Below are positions 1-8,517 of a stretch of 64,000 bases of DNA, piece after piece. The translations under genes and the position numbers were made by a program. The stretch is from Plantactinospora alkalitolerans (GTDB taxonomy: Bacteria > Actinomycetota > Actinomycetes > Mycobacteriales > Micromonosporaceae): positions 1-64,000 of the forward strand of contig NZ_JADPUN010000257.1 of assembly GCF_015690345.1 (NCBI RefSeq), read 5' to 3'. The first letter of the stretch is position 1. The number at the start of each line of letters is the position of its first letter. The notes beneath the pieces are model-generated. The model had not been told where the DNA came from. It ran no database searches and saw only the letters and a list, made by a program, of their open reading frames with translations.

Positions 1-84
1 GTGCGCCAGCCCGCAGCCGCAGTGCGCCAGCCCGCAGCCGCAGTGCGCCAGCCCGCAGCCGCAGTGCGCCAGCCCGCAGCCGCA
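1..84 (+). repeat. In-frame 21-bp tandem repeat
   Basis: Four identical 21-base units begin at 1, 22, 43 and 64; a diverged fifth follows at 85. Each encodes the heptad VRQPAAA. Exact identity at the DNA level indicates recent expansion. The array may continue left of the window. Confidence 0.95.
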
Positions 85-1104
85 CTGCGCCAGCCCGACG
101 GCGGCAGCTCCGGACAGCCCGCCGGCGGGAGCGCCCCGCCCCGGACCGGAACCGACCGCGAGCGGCCGGTCGACGGGGCGAGCGATCGTCCGGTCACGGT
201 CCAGCCCGAGCGGCCGGGCGCAGCGGGCGGCGAGCACCTGCGACAGCGCAGCCGGGTCGAGGTGACCGGGTCGGGCGGCGGAACCGATGCCTGGCGGATC
301 GTCCGCTCGGCCCGGCATGCCGGGCGGCCGACCACGCTGGACTATCTGGCCACCGCCTTCGACGGTTTCGTCGAACTGCACGGCGACCGTCTGGGCCTCG
401 ACTGCGCGGCGATAGTCGCCGGCCTGGCCCGGCTCGGCGACCGGTACGTGGCCGTGATCGGACACCAGAAGGGCCACCTGCCCCGGGAACTGCGAGCCCG
501 CAACTTCGGCATGGCCAGCCCGGCCGGCTACCGCAAAGCACTGCGGGTCATGCGGCTGGCCGCCGGGCTGGGCCTCCCGGTGGTCACCCTGATCGACACA
601 CCGGGCGCGTACCCGGGAGTCGAGGCCGAGCAGCAGGGCCAGGCCGGTGCCATCGCCGAGAGCATCCTGGCGATGACCGGTCTGCGTACTCCGGTTGTGG
701 CGGTGATCATCGGTGAGGGCGGCAGCGGTGGCGCACTCGCGCTGGCCGTGGCCGACCGGGTACTGATGCTGCGGAACGCCGTCTACTCGGTGATCAGCCC
801 CGAGGGCTGCGCCGCGATCCTCTGGCAGGACCGGGCCGCCGTGCCCCGGGCCGCCGACGCGCTCCGGCTCACCGCACCGGATCTGCTCCGGCTCGGTGTC
901 GCGGACGCGGTGATCGCCGAGCCGCCCGGCGGTGCGCACCGGGACCCGGCCGCGGCGGCCGTGCTGCTCCGCCGAGCCCTGGTGGACAACCTGACACCGC
1001 TGCTCGACGTGCCCACCGAGGAACTGATCCGGCGACGGCGCCAACGCTTCCGCCGGTACGGGGCGGCGGCCAGCGTCAGCCCGGTCGGAACGGGGTCCCG
1101 ATGA
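1..1104 (+). CDS. accA: Acetyl-CoA carboxylase carboxyltransferase, alpha subunit (5' end open)
   Basis: Carboxyltransferase half-reaction of acetyl-CoA carboxylase, making malonyl-CoA in the cytoplasm. Residues about 98-355 match the AccA crotonase-like fold: DTPGAYPG at 199-206 and [11 protein letters not shown] at 238-248 form the CoA/oxyanion region. The first 34 residues are an exact heptad repeat (VRQPAAA), followed by a Gly/Pro/Arg-rich linker up to about 95. The frame is open at base 1, so the true start is probably upstream; the repeat could be an N-terminal extension or the linker of an AccD-AccA fusion (inference). It overlaps accB by ATGA. Its place before a minimal PKS suggests a dedicated malonyl-CoA supply. 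Confidence 0.9.
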   Translation: MRQPAAAVRQPAAAVRQPAAAVRQPAAALRQPDGGSSGQPAGGSAPPRTGTDRERPVDGASDRPVTVQPERPGAAGGEHLRQRSRVEVTGSGGGTDAWRIVRSARHAGRPTTLDYLATAFDGFVELHGDRLGLDCAAIVAGLARLGDRYVAVIGHQKGHLPRELRARNFGMASPAGYRKALRVMRLAAGLGLPVVTLIDTPGAYPGVEAEQQGQAGAIAESILAMTGLRTPVVAVIIGEGGSGGALALAVADRVLMLRNAVYSVISPEGCAAILWQDRAAVPRAADALRLTAPDLLRLGVADAVIAEPPGGAHRDPAAAAVLLRRALVDNLTPLLDVPTEELIRRRRQRFRRYGAAASVSPVGTGSR

Positions 1105-1793
1105 CCAGGGCGTCGGTCGCCGGGAATCCGGAGTTGGTGGTGCCGGTCGGTGGGCCGGCGGACCTTGCGGGGGAGCCGGAGTTGGTGGTGCCGGTCGGTG
1201 GGCCGGCGGACCTTGCGGGAAACTCGGAGCCGAAGCCGGCGGGGGTTCCGGCGTCGGATTCGGACCCGGATTCGAGCCCGGATTCGGAGTCGGAACCGGA
1301 GCCGGCGCCGGTCGGCGGGACGGCGGAACTCGCCGAACTGTGCCGGCAGGCGGGCCGGCTGGTGACGGAGACCGCCGGGCCACTGCGCCGGATCCGCCTG
1401 CGCAGCGGCGAAGCCGTGCTGGAGATCGAGTGGCATGGCGGCGAGGCCGTTGTGGGCCCGGGTACCGGTGCCGCCGCGCTGGCGGGCAGCGCGGCCAATT
1501 CCGCTCCGTCCGCCGTACCGGCGGTCACCGGAGCGGCCATCGGCAGCGACGGCCGCCGGACCGTCCTCGCGCCGATGGTCGGCACCTACTACCAGGCGGC
1601 CGAGCCCGGTGGCCCACCGTTCGTCGAGGTCGGCGACAAGGTGGAGCCCGGCCAGGTGGTCTGCATCGTCGAGGCGATGAAGCTGATGAACGAGGTGGTC
1701 GCCGACCAGGTCGGCAGGGTCGTCGAGGTACTCGTGCACGACGGCGAACCGGTCGAGTTCGGACAACCGCTGATCGCTCTGGTGTCCGCATGA
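1101..1793 (+). CDS. accB: Biotin carboxyl carrier protein of acetyl-CoA carboxylase
   Basis: Carries carboxybiotin between the biotin carboxylase and carboxyltransferase of ACC. The C-terminal biotinyl domain (about residues 150-230) has the EAMKLMNE motif with the biotinylated Lys at 194, 36 residues from the end as usual. The first about 75 residues are low complexity: a 16-residue unit ([16 protein letters not shown]) occurs twice, then an Asp/Ser/Glu/Pro-rich acidic stretch. At 230 aa it is longer than the usual 150-180. The ATG at 1101 overlaps the accA stop, and accC follows 19 bases after the stop, so the three are co-transcribed. Confidence 0.92.
   Translation: MTRASVAGNPELVVPVGGPADLAGEPELVVPVGGPADLAGNSEPKPAGVPASDSDPDSSPDSESEPEPAPVGGTAELAELCRQAGRLVTETAGPLRRIRLRSGEAVLEIEWHGGEAVVGPGTGAAALAGSAANSAPSAVPAVTGAAIGSDGRRTVLAPMVGTYYQAAEPGGPPFVEVGDKVEPGQVVCIVEAMKLMNEVVADQVGRVVEVLVHDGEPVEFGQPLIALVSA
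1128..1219 (+). repeat. In-frame 48-bp direct repeat in accB
   Basis: Two copies, starting at 1128 and 1176, are identical over 44 bases and give a duplicated 16-residue segment in the AccB N-terminal extension. Confidence 0.9.
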
Positions 1794-1812
1794 GCGCAAG
1801 GACGGTGCGGCC

Positions 1813-3222
1813 GTGTTCGAGAAGATCCTGATCGCGAATCGAGGCGAGATAGCGCTCAGGGTGGCGCGGGCCTGCCGCGAACTGGGCGTACGCTCCGTCG
1901 CGGTGTACTCGGTCGCGGACCGGGATTCCGCCGTCGTACGCCTGGCCGACGAGGCGGTCTGCATCGGGCCGGCGGACGCCCGGCAGAGCTACCTGAACGC
2001 CGCCGCCATCATCGAGGCGGCCCGGAAGACCGGGGCCGAGGCCATCCATCCGGGCTACGGCTTCCTGTCCGAGGACGCCGACTTCGCCGAGATCTGCGCA
2101 GACAACGGGTTTGTCTTCATCGGGCCCCGGCCCGAGGTGATGGCGGCGCTGGGCGACAAGTCGAAGGCGCGGGCGTTGATGGGCGACGCCGGTCTTCCGC
2201 TTCCGCCGGGCAGCCTGGCAACCCTCGACACGGTGGCCCAGGCCAGAGCGGTGGCCGAGGAGATCGGCTACCCGGTGATCATCAAATGCGCCGCCGGTGG
2301 TGGCGGCCGGGGCATGTCGGTCGTGCACTCCGCCGAAGACCTCGCCTCGGCGTACGACCGGACCCGGGTCGTCGCGCAGGCCGCGTTCGGCGACGACCGG
2401 GTCTACGTCGAGCGCTATCTCAACCCGGCCCGGCACGTCGAGGTGCAGGTGCTCTGTGACGGGTACGGCAACGGCGTGCACCTCGGGACCCGGGACTGTT
2501 CGGTGCAGCGGCGGCATCAGAAGCTGATCGAGGAGGGTCCGGCGCCGGCGTTGTCGGGAGTAACCCTCGACGCGATCGCCGAGACCGCCCTGCGTGGCGC
2601 GCTCCGGGCCGGCTACACCGGGGCCGGGACCTTCGAGTTCCTGGTCGACGAGGCGGAGCGCTTCCAGTTCATCGAGATCAACTGTCGGATCCAGGTCGAG
2701 CATCCGGTGACGGAGATGATCACCGGTGTCGACCTGGTGCACGAGCAGTTGCACATCGCCGGGGGCGTACCGCTGCGGCTGCGCCAGGAGGACGTACGAC
2801 TCCAGGGTGTCGCCATCGAGTGCCGGGTCAACACCGAGGACCCGGACCGCAACTTCCTCCCCACTCCCGGCCGGCTCACCAGGTTCACCCCGCCGAGCGG
2901 GCCCGGCACGCGGACCGACACCCACGGCTATCCGGGCTACCTGGTCGGCCCGTACTACGACTCGCTGCTCGCCAAGGTTGTGGTCTGGGCGCCGGACCGG
3001 GACCTGGCGCTCGGCCGGATGGAACGGGCGCTGCACGAGTTCGAGGTCGACGGCCCCGGCGTACACACCACCATCCCGTTCATCCGACGGGTCCTCGACG
3101 ACGCGGGATTCCGCAAGGGGCGGTACTCGACCGGACTGGTCGACCGACTGCTCGGCGCGCCCGATTCGGCGAAGGAATCCGTTCCGGCCAGTTCGGCGCA
3201 TCTTTCGAGGAGGACCAGATGA
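1813..3222 (+). CDS. accC: Biotin carboxylase subunit of acetyl-CoA carboxylase
   Basis: ATP-grasp enzyme that carboxylates the biotin of AccB with bicarbonate and ATP. The N-terminal FEKILIANRGEIALR, the Gly-rich loop GGGGRGM at 162-168 and the late QVEHPVTE motif are all canonical. 469 aa, close to the usual about 450, with a short Ser-rich tail. GTG start at 1813. Its stop overlaps the start of the ACP-cyclase gene by ATGA, tying ACC translation to the polyketide genes. A separate housekeeping ACC is expected elsewhere in the genome, so this copy is probably pathway-dedicated (inference). Confidence 0.95.
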   Translation: MFEKILIANRGEIALRVARACRELGVRSVAVYSVADRDSAVVRLADEAVCIGPADARQSYLNAAAIIEAARKTGAEAIHPGYGFLSEDADFAEICADNGFVFIGPRPEVMAALGDKSKARALMGDAGLPLPPGSLATLDTVAQARAVAEEIGYPVIIKCAAGGGGRGMSVVHSAEDLASAYDRTRVVAQAAFGDDRVYVERYLNPARHVEVQVLCDGYGNGVHLGTRDCSVQRRHQKLIEEGPAPALSGVTLDAIAETALRGALRAGYTGAGTFEFLVDEAERFQFIEINCRIQVEHPVTEMITGVDLVHEQLHIAGGVPLRLRQEDVRLQGVAIECRVNTEDPDRNFLPTPGRLTRFTPPSGPGTRTDTHGYPGYLVGPYYDSLLAKVVVWAPDRDLALGRMERALHEFEVDGPGVHTTIPFIRRVLDDAGFRKGRYSTGLVDRLLGAPDSAKESVPASSAHLSRRTR

Positions 3223-4172
3223 CCGTGAGACACGAGGACCCGGCGTTGGCCGAGCCGTTCCGACCCGGAGGGGAGCCGGTCCGCAGTGTGGCGGAGCCCG
3301 GCGGGCCGGCGCAGGCGACCGAGGCGGAGATTATCGCGATCCTGGTCCGGCACTGCGGCCTGGACGCCGGGGCCGCGACGGCGGCGCCGACGGCCTCGCT
3401 GGAGCAGCTCGGCATGGACTCGTTGGCGCTGCTCGAACTGCAGGCGGTGGTCGCGGACCGTTACCGGGTCCAGCTTCCGGAGGAGGCCGGGCAGTTCAGC
3501 ATCGAGGAGATCTCCGACCTCGTCGTGCGGCAGTCCGCTGCGGAGGCGGGAGCGGCCGGCCCGCAGGACGGACGACCCGCCGGGGGCGACGGTCGACCCG
3601 CCGGTGGCGACGGTCGGCCCGGTCACACCGAGAACAGCGTGGTGATCGCGGCCCCGCCGCAACTGGTCTGGGAACGGACCAACGACGTCGCGAGCTGGAC
3701 GGGGCTGTTCACCGAGTACCAGTCGGTGCAGATTCTCGAACAACAGGGCGACACCGTCCGATTCCGGTTGACCATGTATCCGGACGAGAACGGTGTGACC
3801 TGGAGCTGGGTCAGTGAGCGCACCGCCGATCCGGCCCGGCGCGAGGTGCACGCGCACCGGGTGGAGACCGGGCCCTTCGAGCACATGCGGATCCACTGGC
3901 GGTACGACGAGGTGCCGGGCGGTACCCGGATGACCTGGACCCAGGACTTCGAGATGCGCCCGACCGCCCCGGTGACCACCGCCCAGATGACCGACCGGAT
4001 CAATACCAACAGTCGGGTGCAACTGGACCTCATCCGGGACAAGCTCGAGCGGATCGCCGCCGAACTCGCGGCCGGCGCCCTGCCGGAGCAGTCGGTCGGC
4101 ATGTCCGCCGGATCGCCGGCCGCCGGACCCGTCGGCACGGCGGCCGTGACGGTCGGGAGCGGCGATGAGTGA
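3219..4172 (+). CDS. Acyl carrier protein fused to polyketide aromatase/cyclase
   Basis: 317 aa with two domains. Residues about 33-106 are an acyl carrier protein with GMDSL; the phosphopantetheine-bearing Ser is 68. A linker at 107-136 contains DGRPAGG repeats. Residues about 138-285 are a SRPBCC/START-like polyketide cyclase of the TcmN/WhiE-VI kind (starts [14 protein letters not shown], then [14 protein letters not shown]). In the well-known type II clusters (whiE, tcm) these are separate proteins. The fusion would keep the nascent poly-beta-ketone next to its first-ring cyclase. Start at 3219 chosen because it overlaps the accC stop and the ACP begins just after; the frame remains open upstream. 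Overlaps the cupin gene by 8 bases. Confidence 0.88.
   Translation: MTVRHEDPALAEPFRPGGEPVRSVAEPGGPAQATEAEIIAILVRHCGLDAGAATAAPTASLEQLGMDSLALLELQAVVADRYRVQLPEEAGQFSIEEISDLVVRQSAAEAGAAGPQDGRPAGGDGRPAGGDGRPGHTENSVVIAAPPQLVWERTNDVASWTGLFTEYQSVQILEQQGDTVRFRLTMYPDENGVTWSWVSERTADPARREVHAHRVETGPFEHMRIHWRYDEVPGGTRMTWTQDFEMRPTAPVTTAQMTDRINTNSRVQLDLIRDKLERIAAELAAGALPEQSVGMSAGSPAAGPVGTAAVTVGSGDE
3567..3623 (+). repeat. In-frame 21-bp repeat in the ACP-cyclase linker
   Basis: About 2.5 units starting at 3567, 3588 and 3609 encode [20 protein letters not shown]. The repeat sits exactly between the carrier and cyclase domains. Confidence 0.85.
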
Positions 4173-4725
4173 GCACGATCGCCGGCTGATGGCCGCCCGG
4201 GACGTCGCGCCGGACCGCCGCCGGGGCGGCGAGATCCGCGTGCTGCTCGGCCCGCGCACGGTCGGCAGCACCTCCGGCTTCATGGGCGTGGCGAACCTCG
4301 CCCCGGGCGAGCGCATCGCCGAGCACTACCACCCCTACAGCGAGGAGTTCCTGTACGTCGCCCGTGGTGAACTGATCGTCGATCTCGACGACGAGCCGGT
4401 GCCGGTACGTACCGGAGAGGCCCTCTACATACCGGTCAATGTCCGGCACCGGCTGCGCAACGTGGCGGACGGGCCCGCCGAGGTGGTATTCCAGCTCGGG
4501 CCGCTCGCGCCTCGGCCGGAACTCGGGCACGTCGACACCGAGTCGGCTGCCTCTGCGGCGGAGGCTGCGTCTGCGGCGGAGGCTGCGTCTGGGGCGGAGG
4601 CTGCGTCTGGGGTAGCGGCAGCGTCTGGGGCAGAGGCAGTGAATGCGGCGGGGGCGGAGGCGGCGACCCTTGGCGGCCGGCGGGAGGCCGGGGTTCTCAG
4701 CGGCCGGTCCGAGGCCGCGCCGTGA
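4165..4725 (+). CDS. Cupin-fold polyketide cyclase (TcmJ-like)
   Basis: Residues 1-125 form a single cupin with the metal-binding set His54, His56, Glu60 or Glu61 ([18 protein letters not shown]) and His95 (VNVRHRLRN). Small cupins of this kind assist later ring closure in aromatic type II polyketide pathways. The last about 60 residues are an Ala/Ser/Glu repeat tail coded by an 18-bp unit, absent from typical family members. It overlaps both neighbours by a few bases, so it is in the PKS operon. Confidence 0.85.
   Translation: MSEHDRRLMAARDVAPDRRRGGEIRVLLGPRTVGSTSGFMGVANLAPGERIAEHYHPYSEEFLYVARGELIVDLDDEPVPVRTGEALYIPVNVRHRLRNVADGPAEVVFQLGPLAPRPELGHVDTESAASAAEAASAAEAASGAEAASGVAAASGAEAVNAAGAEAATLGGRREAGVLSGRSEAAP
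4546..4645 (+). repeat. In-frame 18-bp tandem repeat at the cupin C-terminus
   Basis: About five degenerate copies of a unit coding for AEAAS(A/G). Later copies differ mainly by single substitutions. Confidence 0.85.
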
Positions 4726-5993
4726 CCGGGCGGCGGGCCGTGGTGACCGGAATCGGAGTGGTCGCCCCGGGTGGAGTCACCCGGGGCAGCTTCTGGGACA
4801 CCATCACCGCCGGCCGGACGGCCACCCGGCGGATCACTTTCTTCGACCCGTCGCCGTTCCGCTCCCAGATCGCCGCCGAGTGCGACTTCGACCCGGTCCG
4901 GGCCGGCCTCACTGACGCGGAACAACAGCGGTCCGACCGGTACGTCCAGTTTGCCCTGGCGGCCTCGATCGAGGCACTGTCGGACAGCGGTCTGGAGTTG
5001 TCCGACCCGCTGCGGGAGCGCGCCGGGGTGGTGCTCGGCTCGGCGGTCGGCGGCACCACGCTGCTGGAACGGGAGTACGTGGCGGTCAGCGACTCCGGCG
5101 CGGACTGGCTGGTCGACCCGGACCGGGCCGGACCGTTCCTGTACCAGGCTCTGATGCCGAGCAGCCTCGCCGCCGACGTCGCCTGCCGGCACGGGCTGCA
5201 CGGCCCGGCCCAGGTGATCTCCACCGGTTGCACCTCCGGAATCGACGCGATCGGGTACGGCCAGCAGTTGATCGAGGACGGCGAGGCCGACGTGATGCTG
5301 GCCGGCGCCTCGGACAGTCCGATCTCACCGGTCACCGTCGCCTCGTTCGACGCGATCAGGGCGACCACCCCGGACAACGACGATCCGGCGCACGCCTCCC
5401 GCCCGTTCGACCGGGACCGGCACGGGTTCGTGCTCGCCGAGGGTGCCGCCGTGCTCGTCCTGGAGGAGGCGGAACACGCCCGGCGGCGCGGCGCCCGGGT
5501 CTACTGCGAGGCCGCCGGGTACGCCAACCGGAGCAACGGTTACCACATGACCGGTCTCCGTCCGGACGGCGTCGAGATGGCGCTGGCGATCGACGACGCG
5601 ATGGCGCAGGCCCGGTGTGATCCGGAGGACGTCTCGTACATCAGCGCACACGGCTCGGGCACCCGGCAGAACGACCGGCACGAGACGGCGGCATTCAAGC
5701 GGGCGCTGGGCGGCGCGGCGTACCAGGTCCCGATCAGTTCGATCAAGTCGATGGTCGGGCACTCGCTCGGTGCGATCGGCGCGATCGAGATGGCGGCCTG
5801 CGCGCTCGCCATCGAGTTCGGCGTGGTGCCGCCGACCGCGAACTGGGTCAACCGGGACGCGGAATGCGACCTGGACTACATCCCGAACGTGGCCCGGGAA
5901 CTTCCGGTGCGGGTGGCGTTGTCGGTGGGCAGCGGGTTCGGCGGCTTCCAGTCGGCGATGGTCTTCACCCGGTTCGACGGGGCGGAACGGTGA
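4722..5993 (+). CDS. Type II polyketide ketosynthase alpha (KS-alpha)
   Basis: Condensing subunit of the minimal aromatic PKS. The nucleophile is Cys170 ([10 protein letters not shown]), with His310 ([15 protein letters not shown]) and His347 ([12 protein letters not shown]) completing the Cys-His-His triad. 423 aa is the normal size. GTG start at 4722 overlaps the cupin stop; the chain length factor start overlaps its own stop. This gene, the chain length factor and the ACP domain of the 3219-4172 product make up the minimal PKS. No ketoreductase or acyltransferase is seen in the window. Confidence 0.96.
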   Translation: MTGRRAVVTGIGVVAPGGVTRGSFWDTITAGRTATRRITFFDPSPFRSQIAAECDFDPVRAGLTDAEQQRSDRYVQFALAASIEALSDSGLELSDPLRERAGVVLGSAVGGTTLLEREYVAVSDSGADWLVDPDRAGPFLYQALMPSSLAADVACRHGLHGPAQVISTGCTSGIDAIGYGQQLIEDGEADVMLAGASDSPISPVTVASFDAIRATTPDNDDPAHASRPFDRDRHGFVLAEGAAVLVLEEAEHARRRGARVYCEAAGYANRSNGYHMTGLRPDGVEMALAIDDAMAQARCDPEDVSYISAHGSGTRQNDRHETAAFKRALGGAAYQVPISSIKSMVGHSLGAIGAIEMAACALAIEFGVVPPTANWVNRDAECDLDYIPNVARELPVRVALSVGSGFGGFQSAMVFTRFDGAER

Positions 5994-7270
5994 CCGCCCG
6001 GGCGGTGATCACCGGGATCGGCGTGGTCGCGCCGAGCGGAATCGGTGCGGACGCGCACTGGAAGTGCGTCCTCGCCGGTCAGAACCGGATCGGTCGGATC
6101 ACGCTGTTCGATCCGGACCGGTACCCCGGCCAGTTGGCGGGGGAGGTGGCGGACTTCGACGCGCTGCACTACGCCGACAACCGGCAGGTGGTGCAGACGG
6201 ACCGGTGGACGCATCTCGGGTTCGCCGCCACCCGGCTCGCGCTCGCCGACGCGGCCCTGCCGGAGGTGGCCGACGATCCGTACGGCTACGCGGTGACCCT
6301 GGCCAGTTCGTCCGGCGGCAACCTGTTCGGTCAGCGCGAACTCCAGCGGCTCTGGCGCGGCCCGGCCCGGACGGTGGGGGCGTACCAGTCGATCGCCTGG
6401 TTCTACGCGGCGAGCGTCGGTCAGATCTCCATCCGGCACCAGTTCAAGGGCCCGTGCGGGGTGCTCGCCGCAGAGGCCGCCGGTGGGCTGGACAGCCTGG
6501 CGCACGCCGCCCGCATGATCCGTCGGGGTACTCCGGTGGTGCTCGCGGGCGGCACCGAGTGTCCACTGAGCCCGTACGCGCTGACCTGCCAGCTCCGCAG
6601 TGGGCTGCTGAGCGCGTGCCCCGAACCGGACCGGGCGTACCGGCCGTTCGACGTGGCGGCCAGCGGGTACGTTCCGGGCGAGGGCGGTGCGGTCTTCGTG
6701 GTCGAGGATCTGGACCACGCCCTGGCCCGGGGCGCGGACACCATCTACGCCGAGGTCGCCGGTTGGGGCGCGAGCCACGACGCCCGGCACACCGACCAGC
6801 CCGCCGGCGCCGGCCCGCTCGACGGTGGCGATGTCGACGGTACCCAGTACGCGCGGGCGATCCGACTCGCCCTGACCCGTGCCCAGATCGACCCGGCCGA
6901 GGTGGACGTCGTCTTCCCGGACGCGCTCGGCGTGCCCCGGTACGACCGGAGCGAGGCGGCGGCGCTGCGCACGGTGTTCGGGCAGCAGCCGCCGCCGGTG
7001 ACCACGCAGAAGCCGTTGACGGGCCGTGCCCACCAGGGCGGGTCAGCGCTGGACGTCGCCACCGCCCTGTTGGCGATGCGGCACGGCACACTGCCGCCGA
7101 CCGCTGGCCCGGACCGCCCGGCGCCCGGCTGCGAGCTGGACTTCGTCCGGGAGTCCGGGCCACGGCGGGTGGACGTCGCGCTGGTCTGTGCCCGTGGATT
7201 CGATGGTTTCAACAGTGCCGTGGCGCTGCGGCGCGGCCCGGTGGAGGTGTCCAGATGGCGGAGAGTATGA
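5990..7270 (+). CDS. Type II polyketide chain length factor (KS-beta) lacking the hallmark Gln
   Basis: Partner of KS-alpha that sets chain length. 426 aa from the GTG at 5990, which overlaps the KS stop. It aligns with chain length factors through HQFKGPCGV at 150-158, but the motif that normally reads (T/D)EQAGG here reads AEAAGG, so the position of the hallmark Gln is Ala163. The rest of the fold appears intact. Family knowledge: this Gln has been linked to decarboxylative priming in KS-beta and KS-Q domains, so priming may differ here (inference). Confidence 0.94.
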   Translation: MTARAVITGIGVVAPSGIGADAHWKCVLAGQNRIGRITLFDPDRYPGQLAGEVADFDALHYADNRQVVQTDRWTHLGFAATRLALADAALPEVADDPYGYAVTLASSSGGNLFGQRELQRLWRGPARTVGAYQSIAWFYAASVGQISIRHQFKGPCGVLAAEAAGGLDSLAHAARMIRRGTPVVLAGGTECPLSPYALTCQLRSGLLSACPEPDRAYRPFDVAASGYVPGEGGAVFVVEDLDHALARGADTIYAEVAGWGASHDARHTDQPAGAGPLDGGDVDGTQYARAIRLALTRAQIDPAEVDVVFPDALGVPRYDRSEAAALRTVFGQQPPPVTTQKPLTGRAHQGGSALDVATALLAMRHGTLPPTAGPDRPAPGCELDFVRESGPRRVDVALVCARGFDGFNSAVALRRGPVEVSRWRRV

Positions 7271-7590
7271 CCGAGACGGCCAAGGGACGGGTGGTGTTCC
7301 TGATCCGGGTGCCGCAGGATCGCACCGCGGCGTTCCTGGATGCCTACCAGCGGATTCGTTACCAGGTCGCCGAGGGGGTGGACGGACACCTGGTGGACCA
7401 GGTGTGCGCGTCCCCGACCGATCCGGAACAGTGGCTGATCACCAGCGAGTGGGTCTCGCTGGGCCACTTCGAGGCGTGGGAGCGCAGTCCCGAGCACCGG
7501 AAGCTGGTCGGTCCGATGCGGGCCTGCATGACCGAGGCGAAGTCGATCCGGTTCGAGGTCCGGGAGCAGACCTCGGCCCGCCGTTCCTGA
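7255..7590 (+). CDS. ABM-family monooxygenase-like protein
   Basis: 111-aa ferredoxin-fold protein of the antibiotic biosynthesis monooxygenase type (VVFLIRVPQDRTAAFLDAY, then WLITSEWVSLGHFEAWERS). Members oxidise aromatic polyketides to quinones without added cofactor. Start at 7255 preferred because GGAGG lies 7 bases upstream; an in-frame ATG at 7267 is the alternative. It overlaps the end of the chain length factor and appears to be the last gene of the PKS operon. Confidence 0.85.
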   Translation: MAESMTETAKGRVVFLIRVPQDRTAAFLDAYQRIRYQVAEGVDGHLVDQVCASPTDPEQWLITSEWVSLGHFEAWERSPEHRKLVGPMRACMTEAKSIRFEVREQTSARRS

Positions 7591-7602
7591 CCCCGGCCGG
7601 GG
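7591..7602. terminator. Short GC palindrome between convergent genes
   Basis: A perfect 12-base palindrome directly after the PKS operon stop and before the end of the opposing SnoaL-like gene. It has no loop or U-tract, so terminator function is only suggested by position. Confidence 0.3.
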
Positions 7603-7605
7603 CCG

Positions 7606-8019
7606 CTACGCCGCCGCGGTGCCGAACGGGTTGTCGATGACGTACCGCCAGCGGCCGTCGGGGCCACGTCGTGCCACGTCGGTCGCGGTGCCCTCCAGGT
7701 GCACCCGCTGGCCGTCGGTGCCTGTGCCGTCGATCTTCCAGTCGACGAGAAGCAGGGCGACGTCGTCGGCCACGTAGACGTGTCGTGGGCGGACCTCGAT
7801 CGGCAGGCCCAGGGCCAGGAAACGTTGGTTGGCCGCCGCCCGGGCCGGCCCTGTCACGGGTCGACCCGGCGTGGGGACCAGGACCGCACCCGGTTCATAG
7901 ACCCGCTCGACGGCGGCGGCGTCCCCGGTGTTGAAGGCACGAGCGAAGATCCGGGGATGTTCGCCTGGGTCGTCGGTCAGGCCGACACTGTCCGGGTGGA
8001 TGTTGAACTCGAACGTCAT
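7606..8019 (-). CDS. SnoaL/NTF2-like domain protein
   Basis: 137-aa protein of the NTF2-like superfamily (SnoaL_3/DUF4440 type): HPRIFARAFNTGDAAAVERVYE then a conserved beta-sheet with LLLVDWKIDGTG. Such proteins are small enzymes or ligand-binding proteins; the substrate cannot be told. ATG at 8019 selected because the family N-terminus begins there; the frame is open further upstream. Divergent from the HxlR regulator, with a palindrome between them, so it is the likely regulatory target. Confidence 0.75.
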   Translation of the reverse strand: MTFEFNIHPDSVGLTDDPGEHPRIFARAFNTGDAAAVERVYEPGAVLVPTPGRPVTGPARAAANQRFLALGLPIEVRPRHVYVADDVALLLVDWKIDGTGTDGQRVHLEGTATDVARRGPDGRWRYVIDNPFGTAAA

Positions 8020-8439
8020 GCGCTCAGCCAAGCCGACGCTGTCGCAGGTAACCAAGCGGTTAGTAGCGGCTGGGATCGGGATCTGGTCCCGGACGGTCGA
8101 GGCGAGACACGGCGTCCGGAGCCGACGTGCCCGGTGGAGGTCGCGCTCGCCGCCGTGAGCGGTCGGTGGACGACGCTCATCCTGCGCGAACTGATGCACG
8201 GGCCCCGCTCGTTCGGTCAGCTACGGGTCGCGTTGCCGACGCTGAGCGCCAAGGTCCTGAGCGAGAGACTGACCAAACTGGTGCGGCACGACCTGGTCGA
8301 GTGCCGCCGCCAGAAGGGTTTCCCGTCGCAGGTCGTCTACCGCCTCACCACCGCCGGCCAGCTGCTCAGGCCGTTGCTCATCGAGCTCTACCGGACCGGG
8401 GACGCACTGCTGCGTCAGTCCCGGCGACTTCCAGATTGA
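7996..8439 (+). CDS. HxlR-family transcriptional regulator (start uncertain)
   Basis: Winged-helix MarR-like regulator of HxlR type: CPVEVALAAVSGRWTTLILREL, then LPTLSAKVLSERLTKL and VYRLTTAGQ. The N-terminal Cys-Pro that senses electrophiles in several family members is present. No ATG lies close to the domain: candidate starts are GTG 7996 (used here, overlapping the opposing gene) and GTG 8134 (101 aa, losing the Cys-Pro). It probably controls the divergent SnoaL-like gene. Confidence 0.7.
   Translation: MDVELERHALSQADAVAGNQAVSSGWDRDLVPDGRGETRRPEPTCPVEVALAAVSGRWTTLILRELMHGPRSFGQLRVALPTLSAKVLSERLTKLVRHDLVECRRQKGFPSQVVYRLTTAGQLLRPLLIELYRTGDALLRQSRRLPD
8049..8062. promoter_or_regulatory. Candidate HxlR operator
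   Basis: Inverted repeat TAACC-4 bp-GGTTA just upstream of the SnoaL-like gene and inside the possible 5' end of the HxlR gene. Dyads of this size are typical targets of HxlR dimers; assignment is by position only. Confidence 0.4.
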
Positions 8440-8517
8440 CGGATGTGGATGTAAATTGAATCCGTTCATCTGGCGGCGCCCGTACCACCGGGGGCGCCAC
8501 GCGCGAGGGAGAACCTC

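Noticed and set aside
1-84. Regular 21-bp repeat considered as a CRISPR-like array
   Set aside because: No spacers; units are contiguous and in phase with accA.
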